In this document: positions 44,965 to 56,710 of the stretch, piece after piece | Position numbering within the stretch: position 1 is the first letter of the stretch | Layout of the letters: each line of letters starts with the position of its first letter | NCBI GenBank assembly: GCA_021234155.1 | Contig: JAJEKV010000252.1 | Location: 184,001-248,000, forward strand | Direction of reading: 5' to 3' | DNA: 64,000 nucleotides | Origin: Isoetes taiwanensis | Lineage: Eukaryota > Streptophyta > Lycopodiopsida > Isoetales > Isoetaceae | Notes under the pieces: generated by a model | The model's database searches: none | What the model was told of the DNA's origin: nothing | What the model saw: the letters and a program-made list of their open reading frames with translations, nothing else | Translations under genes and position numbers: made by a program

Positions 44965-45365
44965 TAGGGCAACAAGATGAGGATATCAGCACAGCAAGAT
45001 GTGCTTATACAGATGCATCTCTTTATAATAGTAACTTTCATGTGCAAGGGTGGTTCTATCTTTTATTGGTTTATGTGAATGGTGTTGGCATATCGGGGTT
45101 GCGATATCACCTCTCACGTGATAAATGGCATCATTGGGGCACTGGTTTGAATGCTGATTTTTTCACCTCTGTAAATATTGAACCAAATTTGCTGAAGTGT
45201 CATAACAAGATTCTAAGTGTTGGAGGATTCGAGGGGCGTTTGGTTGTAGTTCACTTATGCCCACCAGAGGATGATGAGCCTGGAACATTTTACTTGGATG
45301 AAATTATGGGCCAAGAATTGTATATGGTGGAGGACCCATGGGAAGGGGGATTTTCAAAGCTAGGT
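44965..45365 (+). pseudogene. Kelch-like protein fragment
   Basis: The frame reads GWFYLLLVYVNGVGISGLRY, KWHHWGTGLN, KILSVGGFEGRLVVVHLC and DDEPGTFYLDEIMGQELYMV, with kelch-repeat character as in plant F-box/kelch proteins. The last part is paralogous to the DAPGTFYLDEVM sequence in both palindrome arms at 56711 and 57144. There is no start context and the C-terminus runs into simple sequence, so it is a fragment. Kelch is a pattern judgement, not a certain assignment. Confidence 0.45.
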
Positions 45366-45901
45366 TTTTTTTTTCATGGTTTTTTAGGTTTTTTGTTAAA
45401 AAATAAGTTACTTAACATTGATAGCATGGTGCACTCGAATTAGGTACTGTGTAATACTCATAGTTCTTGTATTACATTATAATAGTTGTTATCAAAGTAA
45501 ATTTAAAAAATGAAGCCACTTACTTTAAAGAATGAAGCCACTCACAAAAGTCGTAATGAAGAATTAATGTACAGAAGATGTAATTTAGCAGAATACAATT
45601 GGAAACAAAGTAAATTTAAATAACGATAGCTCTCTTAATCTGCAGGCCTACTTTGACCGCCTCCGCCCTGTGATCCCTGATCTTTGGCACGCTTCACCTC
45701 TCAGACAAATTCTGCTCTTGTCCTTTAAGCTGTTCTTCTTTGCTCTGGTCTAGATTTCTAGCCTTTTCTCCCTCGATTTGTCATTGATTGCCTCAGATCC
45801 TTTTTTCTAACATATCCACAATGGGTCTTCCCTAATCATTCCATGATCTTCTATAAATATTGATAACATGACTTCCTTATCTCATCTCCTCCACCTAGTT
45901 C

Positions 45902-46276
45902 ATGGGTCTTCCCCTGCCTCTAGATGTGATCTGCTCAACTTCTGCCCAATTGTTCCCAACATACGTGGTTTCTTCCCCTTCTTCCCCATCTGATTTCAGC
46001 ATATATTTTACAGTCATTTTTGCAACAAACACAATTTGCTGCGGTTGGATAGAAGGTTTTTCAGCTGATCTATGGAATCTGCTAGTAGATCAACACATCT
46101 TCCCTGATCTGTTTTTCACTGGTGTTCAATCTGTTATTACCTCAAATCAACAGGCCTCAGCCACTGAACTCAGGATAGCATACCTTGGAGAGGACCGTCC
46201 TGTCACATCTCTCTTCTCATGTTATTGCCACCCTCTAGCTGAAATGGTCACAGTGGAGCTCTATCGTGTGTCCTGA
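45902..46276 (+). CDS. LINE upstream ORF a (unknown function)
   Basis: 124 residues. The segment CCGWIEGFSADLWNLLVDQH aligns with WWGWIEGPVDELWSTLIDNR in the next ORF, and both are followed by F-x-D-x-F. The two are tandem paralogues placed before ORF1. No known domain is recognised. Confidence 0.4.
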   Translation: MGLPLPLDVICSTSAQLFPTYVVSSPSSPSDFSIYFTVIFATNTICCGWIEGFSADLWNLLVDQHIFPDLFFTGVQSVITSNQQASATELRIAYLGEDRPVTSLFSCYCHPLAEMVTVELYRVS

Positions 46277-46284
46277 TTTACATA

Positions 46285-46643
46285 TGGGCTCCATCTCCAA
46301 CTCTGCTACATCCAGCTCTCAGCTCTCACATCTCTCCACTGCTTCCTCCCCGAATCGATCTGAATATATCCTTCGCTTGGCTATCTTAACCAACGGTATC
46401 CACCTATGGTGGGGATGGATTGAAGGCCCGGTTGACGAGCTTTGGTCCACGCTGATTGATAATAGGACACTCTTCACCGATCAATTCTATTGCCTAGGAG
46501 GTTTACTCATCCAGGGGGATCCTGCCATTGTTAGACGAACTATCAGATACCTTGTCTTTGCTGATCCAGCCATTCTGCCTTCTCAGGCATTTCTAGTCTG
46601 TCCTGTTTGGTTAAGAGGTGATTATTGGCTGGAAGTGTACTAA
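46285..46643 (+). CDS. LINE upstream ORF b (unknown function)
   Basis: Begins with MGSISNSATSSSQ, then YILRLAILTNGIHLWWGWIE. It overlaps or abuts ORF a and ends at a stop just before ORF1 (ATG at 46646), so the three ORFs are tightly packed. Paralogous to ORF a. Confidence 0.4.
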
Positions 46644-46645
46644 GG

Positions 46646-48052
46646 ATGGCAGAAAACCTTGTTAGTGGTGGTCCCAAGATCATCCCATGTCTATCTGATC
46701 TTGACGATCCTCCCTCTAATCCAAATGATGCTTCCATATCCCTGCACATCCCGGAGGTGGCAGATCGCATCCGTCGTCTGAATAAGATCGGACTGATTGG
46801 GAAAGTCATCAAAGGTAACCCCAATCTAGTGGAGATTGCCAAGGTGCTGGAGCGGGTCTGTAGGGCAAAGATCCCGCCAAGGGTGCTTTGGCTGGGCAAC
46901 CTATACTTCCTAGTCACTACTGCTATGGAGAATGACGCCAATATTTTATTCAAAAAAGGCATTATCTCATCCTTGAATGGCCAGTTCTTGCTTCAAAGGT
47001 GGCGCGAAGACTTTGATCCTGCTAATCCAGAGGCAGTTTTCTATCCTGTGTGGGTCTCTCTCAGCAGTCTAAGATCTGAATATTGGACGGAGAAAGCCTT
47101 TAAATCAATAGCTGCCTCTTTTGGTGAATTTATAGCAATGGGCAGTAGTAGTAACGAGGCCCCAAAAATCTGCATTTCAATGGACATCCTTAAACCCATA
47201 CCAGATCAAGTTCCTTTTGTTGGGTATAGGGGAAAACAGATTATGTTCAAGCTTGATATTTCTGGATTGCCTCCACCTTGCTCTATATGTGGAGCTACTA
47301 TTCATGCATCGACCATCTGCCAAGTCCCAAATGAGCAACCCCAACAGCCCGGTGAGAAAGCAAATTCCAAAGGTAAAGCAATCATTGATGAGAATGGGTT
47401 TATCACGGTCTCCAGGACTGGCAAAAGTAGAGGGAAAAGTCTGCCCAATCCTCGGAGAGGTCGAGGTAGCTACAGTCTCAGCATAAGGAATGATGGTCCC
47501 AATCACTTCGTTGGAGAATGTTCTTATTCTAAGAACGACCTGCAGATCCAGAGCAGCCTGCAGGAGCAGTCAAAGGACAGTGATCAGTCTGCTAATTTGG
47601 GCCAGGATCCAAATTTAGATCCAAACTTAGATGGGCCAACTTTAGCACCAAACTCAGATACTTTGGATCTCACTAAATCCTCTGGAAAAGGACAGGTTAT
47701 TGAATCAGAGATTCAGTCTTCAGCTCTGATTCCTCATGGTCAAGAGGCTGACCCTGCACCAAATGGGCCAATGACACATGCCCCATCCACCTATGAACTG
47801 CTGACCAGCCAGCAAACATTGACCAACGCTGATGTGGCTCCAAATATCACTACCCCAGCTCTTCTCCAGCTAGCAGAAACGACCAGCAAAGATGGGGAGC
47901 TGCTGAATGCCAAGATGGCTCCAAATATCATTACCCCAGCTTCTCTCCATCAAGCAGAAGCGACCAACAATGGCTCTCCACTGTCCTTTTATGAAGGAAG
48001 AGTTATCACGATACTTCCATTGCTGCGGCGGACATCAAAGTTCCGGCATTAG
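46646..48052 (+). CDS. LINE ORF1 (DUF4283-like, CCHC knuckle)
   Basis: RNA-binding ORF1 protein of plant L1 elements. It shows NGQFLLQRWREDFDP, PVWVSLSSLRSEYWTEKAF, FGEFIAMG and LDISGLPPPCSICGATIHAS, whose CSICGATIHASTIC is an intact CX2CX4HX4C knuckle. The C-terminal half is rich in N, P, Q and S, with a repeated MAPNIITPA-like phrase. The first ATG is at 46646. It ends at 48052, and a Lys-rich ORF1-like tail continues in another frame (48061-48246), suggesting a frameshift. Confidence 0.75.
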   Translation: MAENLVSGGPKIIPCLSDLDDPPSNPNDASISLHIPEVADRIRRLNKIGLIGKVIKGNPNLVEIAKVLERVCRAKIPPRVLWLGNLYFLVTTAMENDANILFKKGIISSLNGQFLLQRWREDFDPANPEAVFYPVWVSLSSLRSEYWTEKAFKSIAASFGEFIAMGSSSNEAPKICISMDILKPIPDQVPFVGYRGKQIMFKLDISGLPPPCSICGATIHASTICQVPNEQPQQPGEKANSKGKAIIDENGFITVSRTGKSRGKSLPNPRRGRGSYSLSIRNDGPNHFVGECSYSKNDLQIQSSLQEQSKDSDQSANLGQDPNLDPNLDGPTLAPNSDTLDLTKSSGKGQVIESEIQSSALIPHGQEADPAPNGPMTHAPSTYELLTSQQTLTNADVAPNITTPALLQLAETTSKDGELLNAKMAPNIITPASLHQAEATNNGSPLSFYEGRVITILPLLRRTSKFRH

Positions 48053-48991
48053 ATGAGGCCATGCTAGAAGAGTTAAACGATCGGGAACTTGATGTGCAAT
48101 CTCTAGAGGAGAATCGGATCAGCAAGATAAAGAAAAAAGAAAGGGTGCAGCTAAAGAAGGTTTCATTTGCTTCTGGTGCCATTGCCAAAGTTCTCCATGA
48201 GCACTCCATGGAAGAGGGTGCTCGCAGGGGGAAAAAACCAGCGTGAAGACAATGCTTTCTTTATTACATATAGAGGGAAACATATCCCTTATGCGAGTAG
48301 TTAAGGCAATCAAGGATGCAAGAGTCTTATCTCTGAAATGAGGTAAGCATTTTTATCTCTTCTTTTACTGTTATTATCCTTTATCTGCATTAGTTAGAAG
48401 ATGCAATGAACTATTGTGGTTGAGAAGAAGAATTTCTGGACTGAAAGCACTATGTGAGTGCTGCCTTATGGTCCATGTGACAAAATGCTTGAGCATTAAG
48501 CTTGTGAAAGTTTGTGGAAGCAAGACTGTGTTATTACCGATCCCTAGTATGCATATGAAAATTCGTGGATACATGACTATGGCAAAGCTGATCTTATGGG
48601 ATGACAGCCTCATGATGCTTAGGGGAAAAAGAAGGATAACACAAGCACTGAAAGTGTGGCAGCATATGGAAAGCTATGGAAACATGCCTGTAATCTGGAG
48701 GAGAACAGTGCAGCGGTCTTATCCCAAGAGCGAGGAAGACGTGGCAGAATTATGGCTGTGTTGTAAGTTTGTAACCTGCAGGAATGCTCCAAGAGTGGCG
48801 CTTAAAAAAAAAGGGAATTCCAATGATCCAAATGTTTTTTATAAAAAACGGTATTAAGTTGTTAAGTCCTGGTTTTGGTCTCAGAGGCAGGATAAGACCT
48901 CAGTGAAGATTGGAACTGTAACCAAGCAGGAATATTGTAACCATGCAGGAATACTTGCTCATGTACTGAACTAGATATGTTAATATAAAAT

Positions 48992-50221
48992 ATGCAGACA
49001 GTTAAGAAAATCCTTTTGGGAACTTTAATTTATGTCCTAGTGTTGGTGCAACTGGATCGGATGTCTTGCACACTAAAAAACATGGGACCTGCTGTTCATC
49101 TTTCATATGACAACCCCGGATGGTCTGGAAATCAGGTCGATTGCACGAACCGTCCAAATCTTGAATGTAGCAGGCAGGTCCAGGGTTTGATGGCTGCCGT
49201 TATTGCCTTTTTAGTCGCCCACCTCTGCCGGTTGTTAGTAACTAGCGGAAGCCCGATTAAGGCAAATCGAATTTCTGTTAAAATCGAAAACCCATGTTGG
49301 TACATAAGAAGTACTAGTGCAATTGTTCATGCAAAAATGGTGAGAAACAATGTCACGCCGCAATGGTATTTGAAAATGTTGATAGTATCTGGCCCGATCA
49401 ATGGCAAATACTTCTGTGCTGTTGCCCCTAAAGGCCGTCTTATGACATTGGATCTTAGGTTCATTCACGAACATGGTATTGTCTATGGGCTTTGTTTTGA
49501 CCTTAATGTTGGAAACCTTCTAAAAGCATGTGCCAACAATATAGACATTGAGTGGATCCAATTTAAGGCCAATGTAGAGAGCGTCTTTGCCAAATGTGGG
49601 TGCCTCCTAGAGATATGTCATGTGTTTGGAAATTCCATCACGCCGCAATGGTATTTGAAAATGTTGATATTGTCTGGCCCGATCAATGGCAAATATTTCT
49701 GTGTTGTTGCCCTTAAAGGCCGTCTTATGACATTGGATCTTAACCTTAATGTTGGAAACCTTCTAAAAGCATGTGCCAACAAAATAGACATTGAGTGGAT
49801 CCAATTTAAGGCCAATGTAGGGAGCGTCTTTGCCAAATGTGGGTGCCTCCTAGAGATATGTCATGTGTTTGGAAATTCCATTGCCAAATGTGGGTGCCTC
49901 TTGGAGATAGGTCAGGTGTTTGGAAATTGGCCAGAAAGGAATGTGGCGACTTGGGGTGCTAAGATTGACGGTTTTGCAAATTTAGGAGAAGCTTTACTTG
50001 CCTTAGATTGCCATAAAAAGAGGCAACACCTTGTTGCCTTGGAACCTATTAAAAGGTTAGGGGGTTATAAAATTATAAGCTACCGTCCCTCTCCTTTTAA
50101 CCCCTTAGTTGGTTGGGGTGGAATGGCCTGGCCCCCTACCAAGTGGGGGGATGTGATGCTAATCCTCTATGGTCGGCAGGAAATGGTAAGGGGTTATGAT
50201 GATCAAATAAATATGGAATGA
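48992..50221 (+). other. Open frame with duplicated PPR-like sequence between LINE ORF1 and ORF2
   Basis: 409 codons. Two long tandem units (about 49353-49637 and 49638-49884, the second lacking 42 bases) each encode ITPQWYLKML, GPINGKYF, LNVGNLLKACAN and FAKCGCLLEICHVFGNS. After a third partial unit comes WPERNVATWGAKIDGFANLG. These are degenerate plant PPR phrases (KACA, AKCG, RNVxTWxxxIDGxA). The reading frame ends ATGA, overlapping the ORF2 start by four bases. Likely host sequence carried in the LINE; protein function is doubtful. Confidence 0.5.
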
Positions 50222-51978
50222 AGATTATTTCTTGGAATCTTCGGGGAATTAAAGGTCCTCTTAAGAGAGCTAGAGTTCTAGCGGCTATGAGATCAATGAA
50301 CGCTGATATGTTGCTCATCCAGGAGCATAGACTTCCTGACTTTGAGGCCAGCTCCCTTGGCACCTGGGTAGGCACCCAATATTCCTCTTTTACTTGTGCT
50401 GCTAGAGGAACCAAAGGGGGTACGGGTACGTTATGGAAGGGTTTAACTAGTACCCTACAATATGCTGGAACTGATGGTAGGTGGCAAGCAGTACAATTTG
50501 ACACAGATGGTATTCAATGGGGAGTTATTAACATTTATGCAACAAATAAGCCGGCAGAGAGAGCTACTCTATGGAAGGAGATTATGGATTGGGTGATCAG
50601 TCGGCCGACGATAAACTGGGTACTAGGTGGCGACCTTAATATGACAGATATTTGGGATCAAAAGATTGGTCTGCATAGGAATCTCTTGGGTGAGGAGCGA
50701 ACGGCATGGGATTCCCTTCTCAATAACTGTGGTTTTGTTCTTCTCCCACCATCCAACACTCTGTATTCATGGTTAAATAAGCAAAAAGGAAGGGACAGAG
50801 TTTACTGCCTACTAGATAGATTCTATGTGGCTAACAAGTCGGCCCCCTTCATGGATCGGTGCTATGTGGAAGGAGATCTTGCCTTTTCCCAGTCAGATCA
50901 TGTCCCACAAAAACTAATATTTGAAGATCTCCCTTCCGCTAGACGGAGTGGAAATGTTCCTTTCAAGTTCAATACAGGACTCTTAGGGAAGGATGCTTTC
51001 TGTACTCCATTCAGGGAATATCTGTTAGCTCAGCCAAGGGAAGAGGGACTTTCCAGTATGAAATCTTGGGTCAGGAAAAATGCTATTATGAAGGATTGGA
51101 TAAAAAAATGGGGGAAGCTGCAGGCTAGTGAATTTCGGAAAACTATTGAGTTGTATAGCCAAATTCGGGATGTTAAGCAGCGTCTGATTATTGACCCATT
51201 CAATGAAGCCAATCAGGCTCTTGAAGAGGAGCTAGAGGTCCGAATTAAAGCTATAGAAGAGGAAGAGGCTCGAGGGGCTGCTATTAGATCAAAGACTAAA
51301 TGGTATGCAGAAGTTGACCATGAGAACTCCAAGTGTTTCTTTAGACTGGCAGAAGCTAGACTGGCGGAGAATAGTATTACTTCAGTTACTAATGATCAGA
51401 ATGAAGTTCTTAGAGATGAGGCAGAAATTAAATCCTATTTCAGAGAGAGTTATGAGGAATTCTTTAAGGAGGATCCTCTTTCAAATGACTTTAACAGTCA
51501 ATGCTCTCAGTGGCTCCCCTCTCTGGGGCAAGACCAGGTTGTGGCTGAAAATGATAATAGGGTTCTACTCCAAGAGCCTGGGGATGTAGAAATATATAAG
51601 ACTCTGTGTTCCTTGGCCTTTGGTAAGTCTCCAGGACCAGACGGTTTCCCGCCAGAGTTCTATGTAGAATTTTGGGACATTCTTGGTCCATCCTTTACTG
51701 CTGCAATCAGGGGAGCTTGGGCAGCTCGATACCTTCACCCGGCCCTAGCAACTGGCTTTATCTCTTTGATCCCAAAAGTCCATAAGCCTCAAGTACTGAA
51801 TGAATGGAGACCAATAGCTTTAACTAATGTGCTGTACAAAGTAATTATGAAGGTCGTTGCTAATCGTTTGAAGCCAATCTTAACCCGTTTGATTGGATGT
51901 GAACAATCAGCCTTCCTCCCAGGCAGGAACATTTTGGACAACTATCCGGGCCGCAAGAGAGGGGCTTCATTGGTGTAA
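50218..51978 (+). pseudogene. LINE ORF2: endonuclease and RT N-terminal part
   Basis: Starts MKIISWNLRGIKGPLKR, the usual APE-type endonuclease opening of plant L1 ORF2, with IQEHRL, GGDLNMTDIW and SDHVP catalytic segments. The RT part has FGKSPGPDGFPPEFY, FISLIPKV, EWRPIALTNVLYKVI and QSAFLPGRNILDN. The frame is then lost at about 51945. Confidence 0.85.
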
Positions 51979-54011
51979 GTCTTCCTTTTGAGAATTGTGT
52001 ATTGTCAATTTGGATTTCGTAGAGAGCCTATGACTCTATTAGGTGGAGTGGGATAATGGTTCATATGGGCTTTGAAGCTAACTTTATAGAGTTAATTATG
52101 GGCTTGAACAAGATGGCATCAAAGATACGATTACGGTTAATGGGCAGCAACTAACCGGTCTCTTTGAGCTCGAAAGGGAATTAGGCAGGGTGCCCCTTGC
52201 GCCTTTACCTTTTATAATCGTGGCATATCTCTTAACTTGTATGGTGAAAAGTTTGATGATGAGAGGATTGCTGAATGGGTTACTTCTTCCAGGTTCCAAT
52301 AAAACTATGACTATTATGCAATATGCAGGCGATACCTTTCTATTCTTAAGGTATGATGATGGGAGTTTCCCTGCCTTTCAACGAGTTTTAAAATCTTTTT
52401 ACTCCATTTAGGGGGATTGGCCTGAATCACGCTAAATGTGATGTAATATGGCCTTTTGAAGAAGACATTGATACAAGGGTCGGGGCATGGAACTATCATA
52501 CGGTGGCGGCCTACAGAGGCGACTAAATTCTTTGGGTATGCCACTTAACCTTGGTGAAAATCTAAAAAGGTCTTTGGGTGCCAATTATAGAAAGGATTGA
52601 AAGAAGGTTAACCTCACGGTCCCGCAAGTCCCCGGCCCTACCATGGGGAGAGTGACAGTAGCCAATGCAATTCTTAATGCGACTCATATTTACTACTCTT
52701 CAGCTATTGTGGCACAGAAATATGTGTATGACCAGTTACTAGTAATCATTCGTAAATTCATCTGGGGAGGGAAGATTGCTGGGGTTGCATGGTCAGAAAT
52801 GTGCCAAAGTAGGAAGGATGGGGGTTTAGGATGCAAAGATCCAATGGTCCAGGGAAAGGTTTTGGCAGCCAAGTTTGTTTGGAGGGCTATCCAAGGGGAT
52901 ACATCCCCAGCTATTTCTTTTGTGCGCTACTGGCTACAGCAAGGTAAGATAAAGGGGAAACCCTCAACCCCTAGAGATGAGGTTAGCTCCTACTTCTATA
53001 AATTCTCAATGGGTCGGGGGACTTCCCCCGTAATGAGGAAAATATTAGAAGCCTGGCAGGATGTGCAGGATCTCTTCAACATAGCGGATGCTCATTGGGA
53101 GGCAGGGGGGCTGAGTATTTTTTGGAATACTAGGATTTGGGAGAGGGATGTGCTCCCTCTTGCACTTGTACACCCTTGAGTGTTTACTAAATGGCGGGTT
53201 GCAGGAATTCGTAAGGTTGGGCAATTGTGAGAAAATGATAGATGGATTTCTTGGACAAGATTTAAAGCCCTGGTTCCAGGTGCTGGGGAAGGGGACAGGA
53301 AGGTCTTTAGGAAGATTATGGTGAATGTCAGTATGGTCTCTGGTATTTTAGGGGAAGAGGATAGGTGGTTATGTGGGGATGAGGCAGACTATAAAGTCAG
53401 AAAATTGTATGGATTGCTAATGCCACAATCCCCACTAAAGGCTGCAGACAGGCTGGGATTAGATCAAGATGAAACCATGGGTCTATTGATTAAGTCTTGG
53501 GGCTCCTTATGCTCCAAAAAGATTCAATTCTCGTTGGATCAGCTTACAAGAAGGAGTATACACTATGACATGGTTGTTGAACAAGGGTGTTGTTCAACAT
53601 GATCTCTGCCCTCTAAGATGTGGAGCGTCAGAGACAATGGATCATCTTTTCTTTTGTCCGATCATAGGAGACTTTTGGAGGTGGGTTTGTCCAATTATTG
53701 GGTTACAGATGTGTCAGCTATCATGGCCAGCCATTCTAGCCAGTTTAGGTGCAGACGTTATTCAGCTCACCTTAACCAATATATCGTTGTGGTGTATTTG
53801 GAAACACCGATGTGGTGTTGCTCTCGGAGGACTGACGGCTTCAGTTATAAGGATTCAAAATAGTTTCAATAAGGAGGTAGCCCTTATGGCCTTGGCTCAC
53901 CATAGGAAGTTTGGCCGCAACTACAACAAAAACTTGGATAGAATTTGCAGCATAAGGGGATTCTATTCATTTTTTAAATTAGGAGGTAGGATGGTGGACC
54001 CTTGTCTGTAG
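51979..54011 (+). pseudogene. LINE ORF2: remaining RT and C-terminal zinc region
   Basis: Continues in several frames. The RT catalytic box reads YAGDTFLFLR (near 52320) where YADD is required, so the first catalytic-box Asp is Gly. Later pieces show IRKFIWGG and KDGGLGCKDP (52643-53179) and the zf-RVT-like CPLRCGASETMDHLFFCP (53565-54011). The broken frames and altered active site mean no functional RT. Confidence 0.85.
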
Positions 54012-54243
54012 AATGGGCTTTCTCCTAAGTCCTTGTTGCTTGGAATTGATGCTAACTCCATATAGTATCTAAGTCTGGATGAAGATGGTTCCCCTATAGT
54101 AATCCAGGGATAGGGAAGACTGGAGTGGTATCTTAGTACAAGCCTTGGTTCTTATGAGTTATATCTGTTTGGTGATAATTCTTTCCATCAATCCCATTTG
54201 GGGATTTCTTATGTAAATTTTTATATATTAATACATATTCTTA

Positions 54244-54283
<40 letters not shown>

Positions 54284-54479
54284 AAATAACGATGACACTT
54301 GCAAAAGGAATAACACTTTCGAAAAAGAAGAAGAAGAGAAATTCATGAAGAACAACTTTAACGAAGATGTAATGAAACAGAATTCAAACTTACTAATAAG
54401 AAGTTAGGAAGTGGATATGTAATAGAAGGATGCATAGTTTATCTTCAATGTATTTCTAATAAAGAAAAGTCAAGTTGTG

Positions 54480-55975
54480 TATTGTTTACTCTTCAACACA
54501 CTCATCATCCACATAAATAGAAGTCTTCCTCTTGCCATATTCCTTCATTTCTGGGGAAGATTCTAAGGCCATTGCTATATCCACTCTCTCCGCATAGATA
54601 GGCAATGAACTACAAGGAAAACAAAATTATGTGAGTGATGGCAATGGAGGCAAAAAACCAATATAATGAAAGTTAGATAGACACTATCAACCTTACTATT
54701 CGGGTTCTTCCAATTCAGCTCCCAAGGTAGAGATGAGTCCACTAGAATTTTTAATCGGTTCCGCCTGTACTTCTATATTTTTATTCTGCACAAAAATTCT
54801 AGATAGTCTTTTGTTCTTAACAAAATCAACAAGTGTCCTCCTTCTCAATACCAAAGTAGTGAGAACCAAATCTAGCACATGCCTCTGAATTCAAATGTTA
54901 TGACAGAGCGTTCACAATGGTACAATGATTTATCACCTGCCAGCAATCCGTGGCTTGTGCAATCATAAATCTTTTGCTTCAATACAGTTCTGTTATGCTC
55001 CATCTCACCCACAATAAACCCTTTTGTGCAATGAAAAGTAGGGGACTTACCATCTCGTGCTATGATATAAATGTCCAGGTTATTTGCCTCAAAAACCCCC
55101 AATCTATCTTCTTTATAACCAATCGGCTTATCATAGGTCAAAGTGTACTTGCGAGAGATGACAAGATTATTTTTAATAGCCAAAGACCTCACCATCCTAG
55201 ACTCATCATCCGCACATATAATAACCAACCAGCTTGAGTCATTGAGGCACAAGTTCCCAATAGTCAGACATGCATCAACCAAATCTTCATTACAGGAGTT
55301 CCATTCCGGCACACTCATTCCTGGCAAGGGAATGTCATTGGTTGGTAAATCAATTACAACCAAATCTGCACCCCAATCCCTGGACTTACCATTTCTCTGC
55401 AATTTTATTTTATTGAACAACCTGCAATGGTTCTTTGCAAACTCTCTCATGTTATTGAATAATTGGCTTTCCTTTCTTGATTTAAGTAAAGAGCACATCT
55501 CAACCACATCTCCTACTTCCATTTCCAAATCAACAGTACACACAAAAGTAGAATGCTTGTATGAATGCTCACCTCCGGATTGTGCACTTGTAAGAATGTC
55601 CTCATGTTCATCCTGCAATACCAATTTTCGTTTCCTTTTTGCAGCTCTTACGTTTTTTATATTGGTATTAGTATTGGATTTTGACATTGGTGACTGTTCT
55701 CCAAAAGATTCATGGTGGCATTCAAGCTTTCTCTTCCAGACTTGTTACCAACCTGTTGATTTCTCCATTCTTCCTCCTCTTCTTTAGGATATTTCCCATC
55801 TGGGAAATCAATCCACCAAGGGCAGTTAGCATATTCATAGCTAGATAAACCCCCTTTTGTATCTAGATTGTACTTAGAAAACATTTTTGGGGCTTCTTTT
55901 TTAGTCCAAGAAGTCATCTCCCTTGGTAGAGAAACTGCGTAGCCTTTGCTGACAATGTGCTTGTAATATCTGAAT
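54480..55975 (-). pseudogene. C-terminal exons of the ParB family, amino-methyltransferase-like
   Basis: Reading 55975 to 54480: acceptor TTCAG, exon YYKHIVSKGYAVSLPREMTS to a glutamate run, then 54872-55687 with DWGADLVVIDLPTND (a motif-IV-like site, DLPTND at residues 113-118) and WLVIICADDESRMVRSL. A frame-shifted ACARFGSHYFGIEKED follows, like the LGRxxxGIExD part of N6A/N4C methyltransferases. A GTAAGG donor and TTGTAG acceptor join EELEEPE to YSLPIYAERVDIA, ending DDECVEE. The 56020-56123 stretch equals 27785-27893, while the 1.75 kb between (ParB exons) is missing. Methyltransferase fold is inferred from motif order; DLPTND departs from DPPY, so activity is doubtful. Confidence 0.5.
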
Positions 55976-56710
55976 TAAAAATCAAAGTTATAAATTCTAG
56001 ACAAAAAAACATGTAAGACACCATACCAAGATGTTGACATCCACAAATATAGCAGCATCTGCAGTGGCTATTGAGAAGAGAAAACAATATCAGTTAAATA
56101 AGCACAAAATTAAAAAATAACAAGTATGTCCATAATCTTTCTTATTTTAATAACAAATAATTTTATAATCTTTCTTTCTAATCTTTTTTTAAGCATATTT
56201 AGGGGCTATGGCGCCGTAGCCCCAAAAATAAAGCATTTAAAAAATTATATTAAAAATTTTAAATTCAAAAATTAAATTAATAATTTTATAATTTTACTTT
56301 CTATTCTTTTTTTTTTCAACAAAGTAGGCTGCGGCGTTGCAGCCCCTAATTAGAGCATTATAAATAGAAACTTAAACATTTATAAGTTTATAAATTTATA
56401 AATTTAATTATTTAAATTCTTATTTTTTAAGCATAATTAGGGGCTATGCCGCCGCAGCCCCAAACATAAAGCACTTAAAACATTTATATTAAAAATTTAA
56501 TATTCAAAATTAAATTAATAATTTTATAATTTTACTTTCTATTCTTTTCTTTTTTTTCAACAAAGGGCGGCTGTGGCGCCGTAGCCCTAATTAGAACATT
56601 ATAATTAAAAACTTAAACATTTATTTATAAGTTTATAAATTTATAAATTTAATTAATAATTACTTTATACTTTTATTTTAAAATTCTTATTTTTTAAGCA
56701 TAATTAGAAT

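Larger units (their letters stand above)
45628..54281 (+). mobile_element. Full-length L1-type LINE, inactive
   Basis: Flanked by a perfect 12-bp target duplication TTAAATAACGAT (45616-45627 and 54282-54293) and ending in a 33-base A run. From 5' to 3' it has two small related ORFs, an ORF1 with zinc knuckle, a 2.2-kb region including PPR-like sequence, and ORF2 with endonuclease, RT and C-terminal zinc domain. ORF2 is broken by frameshifts and the RT active site is changed, so it cannot move by itself. Confidence 0.9.

Noticed and set aside
48414-48857. 147-codon frame inside the LINE
   Set aside because: No recognisable domain and no match to usual LINE proteins; treated as part of the unexplained stretch between ORF1 and ORF2.
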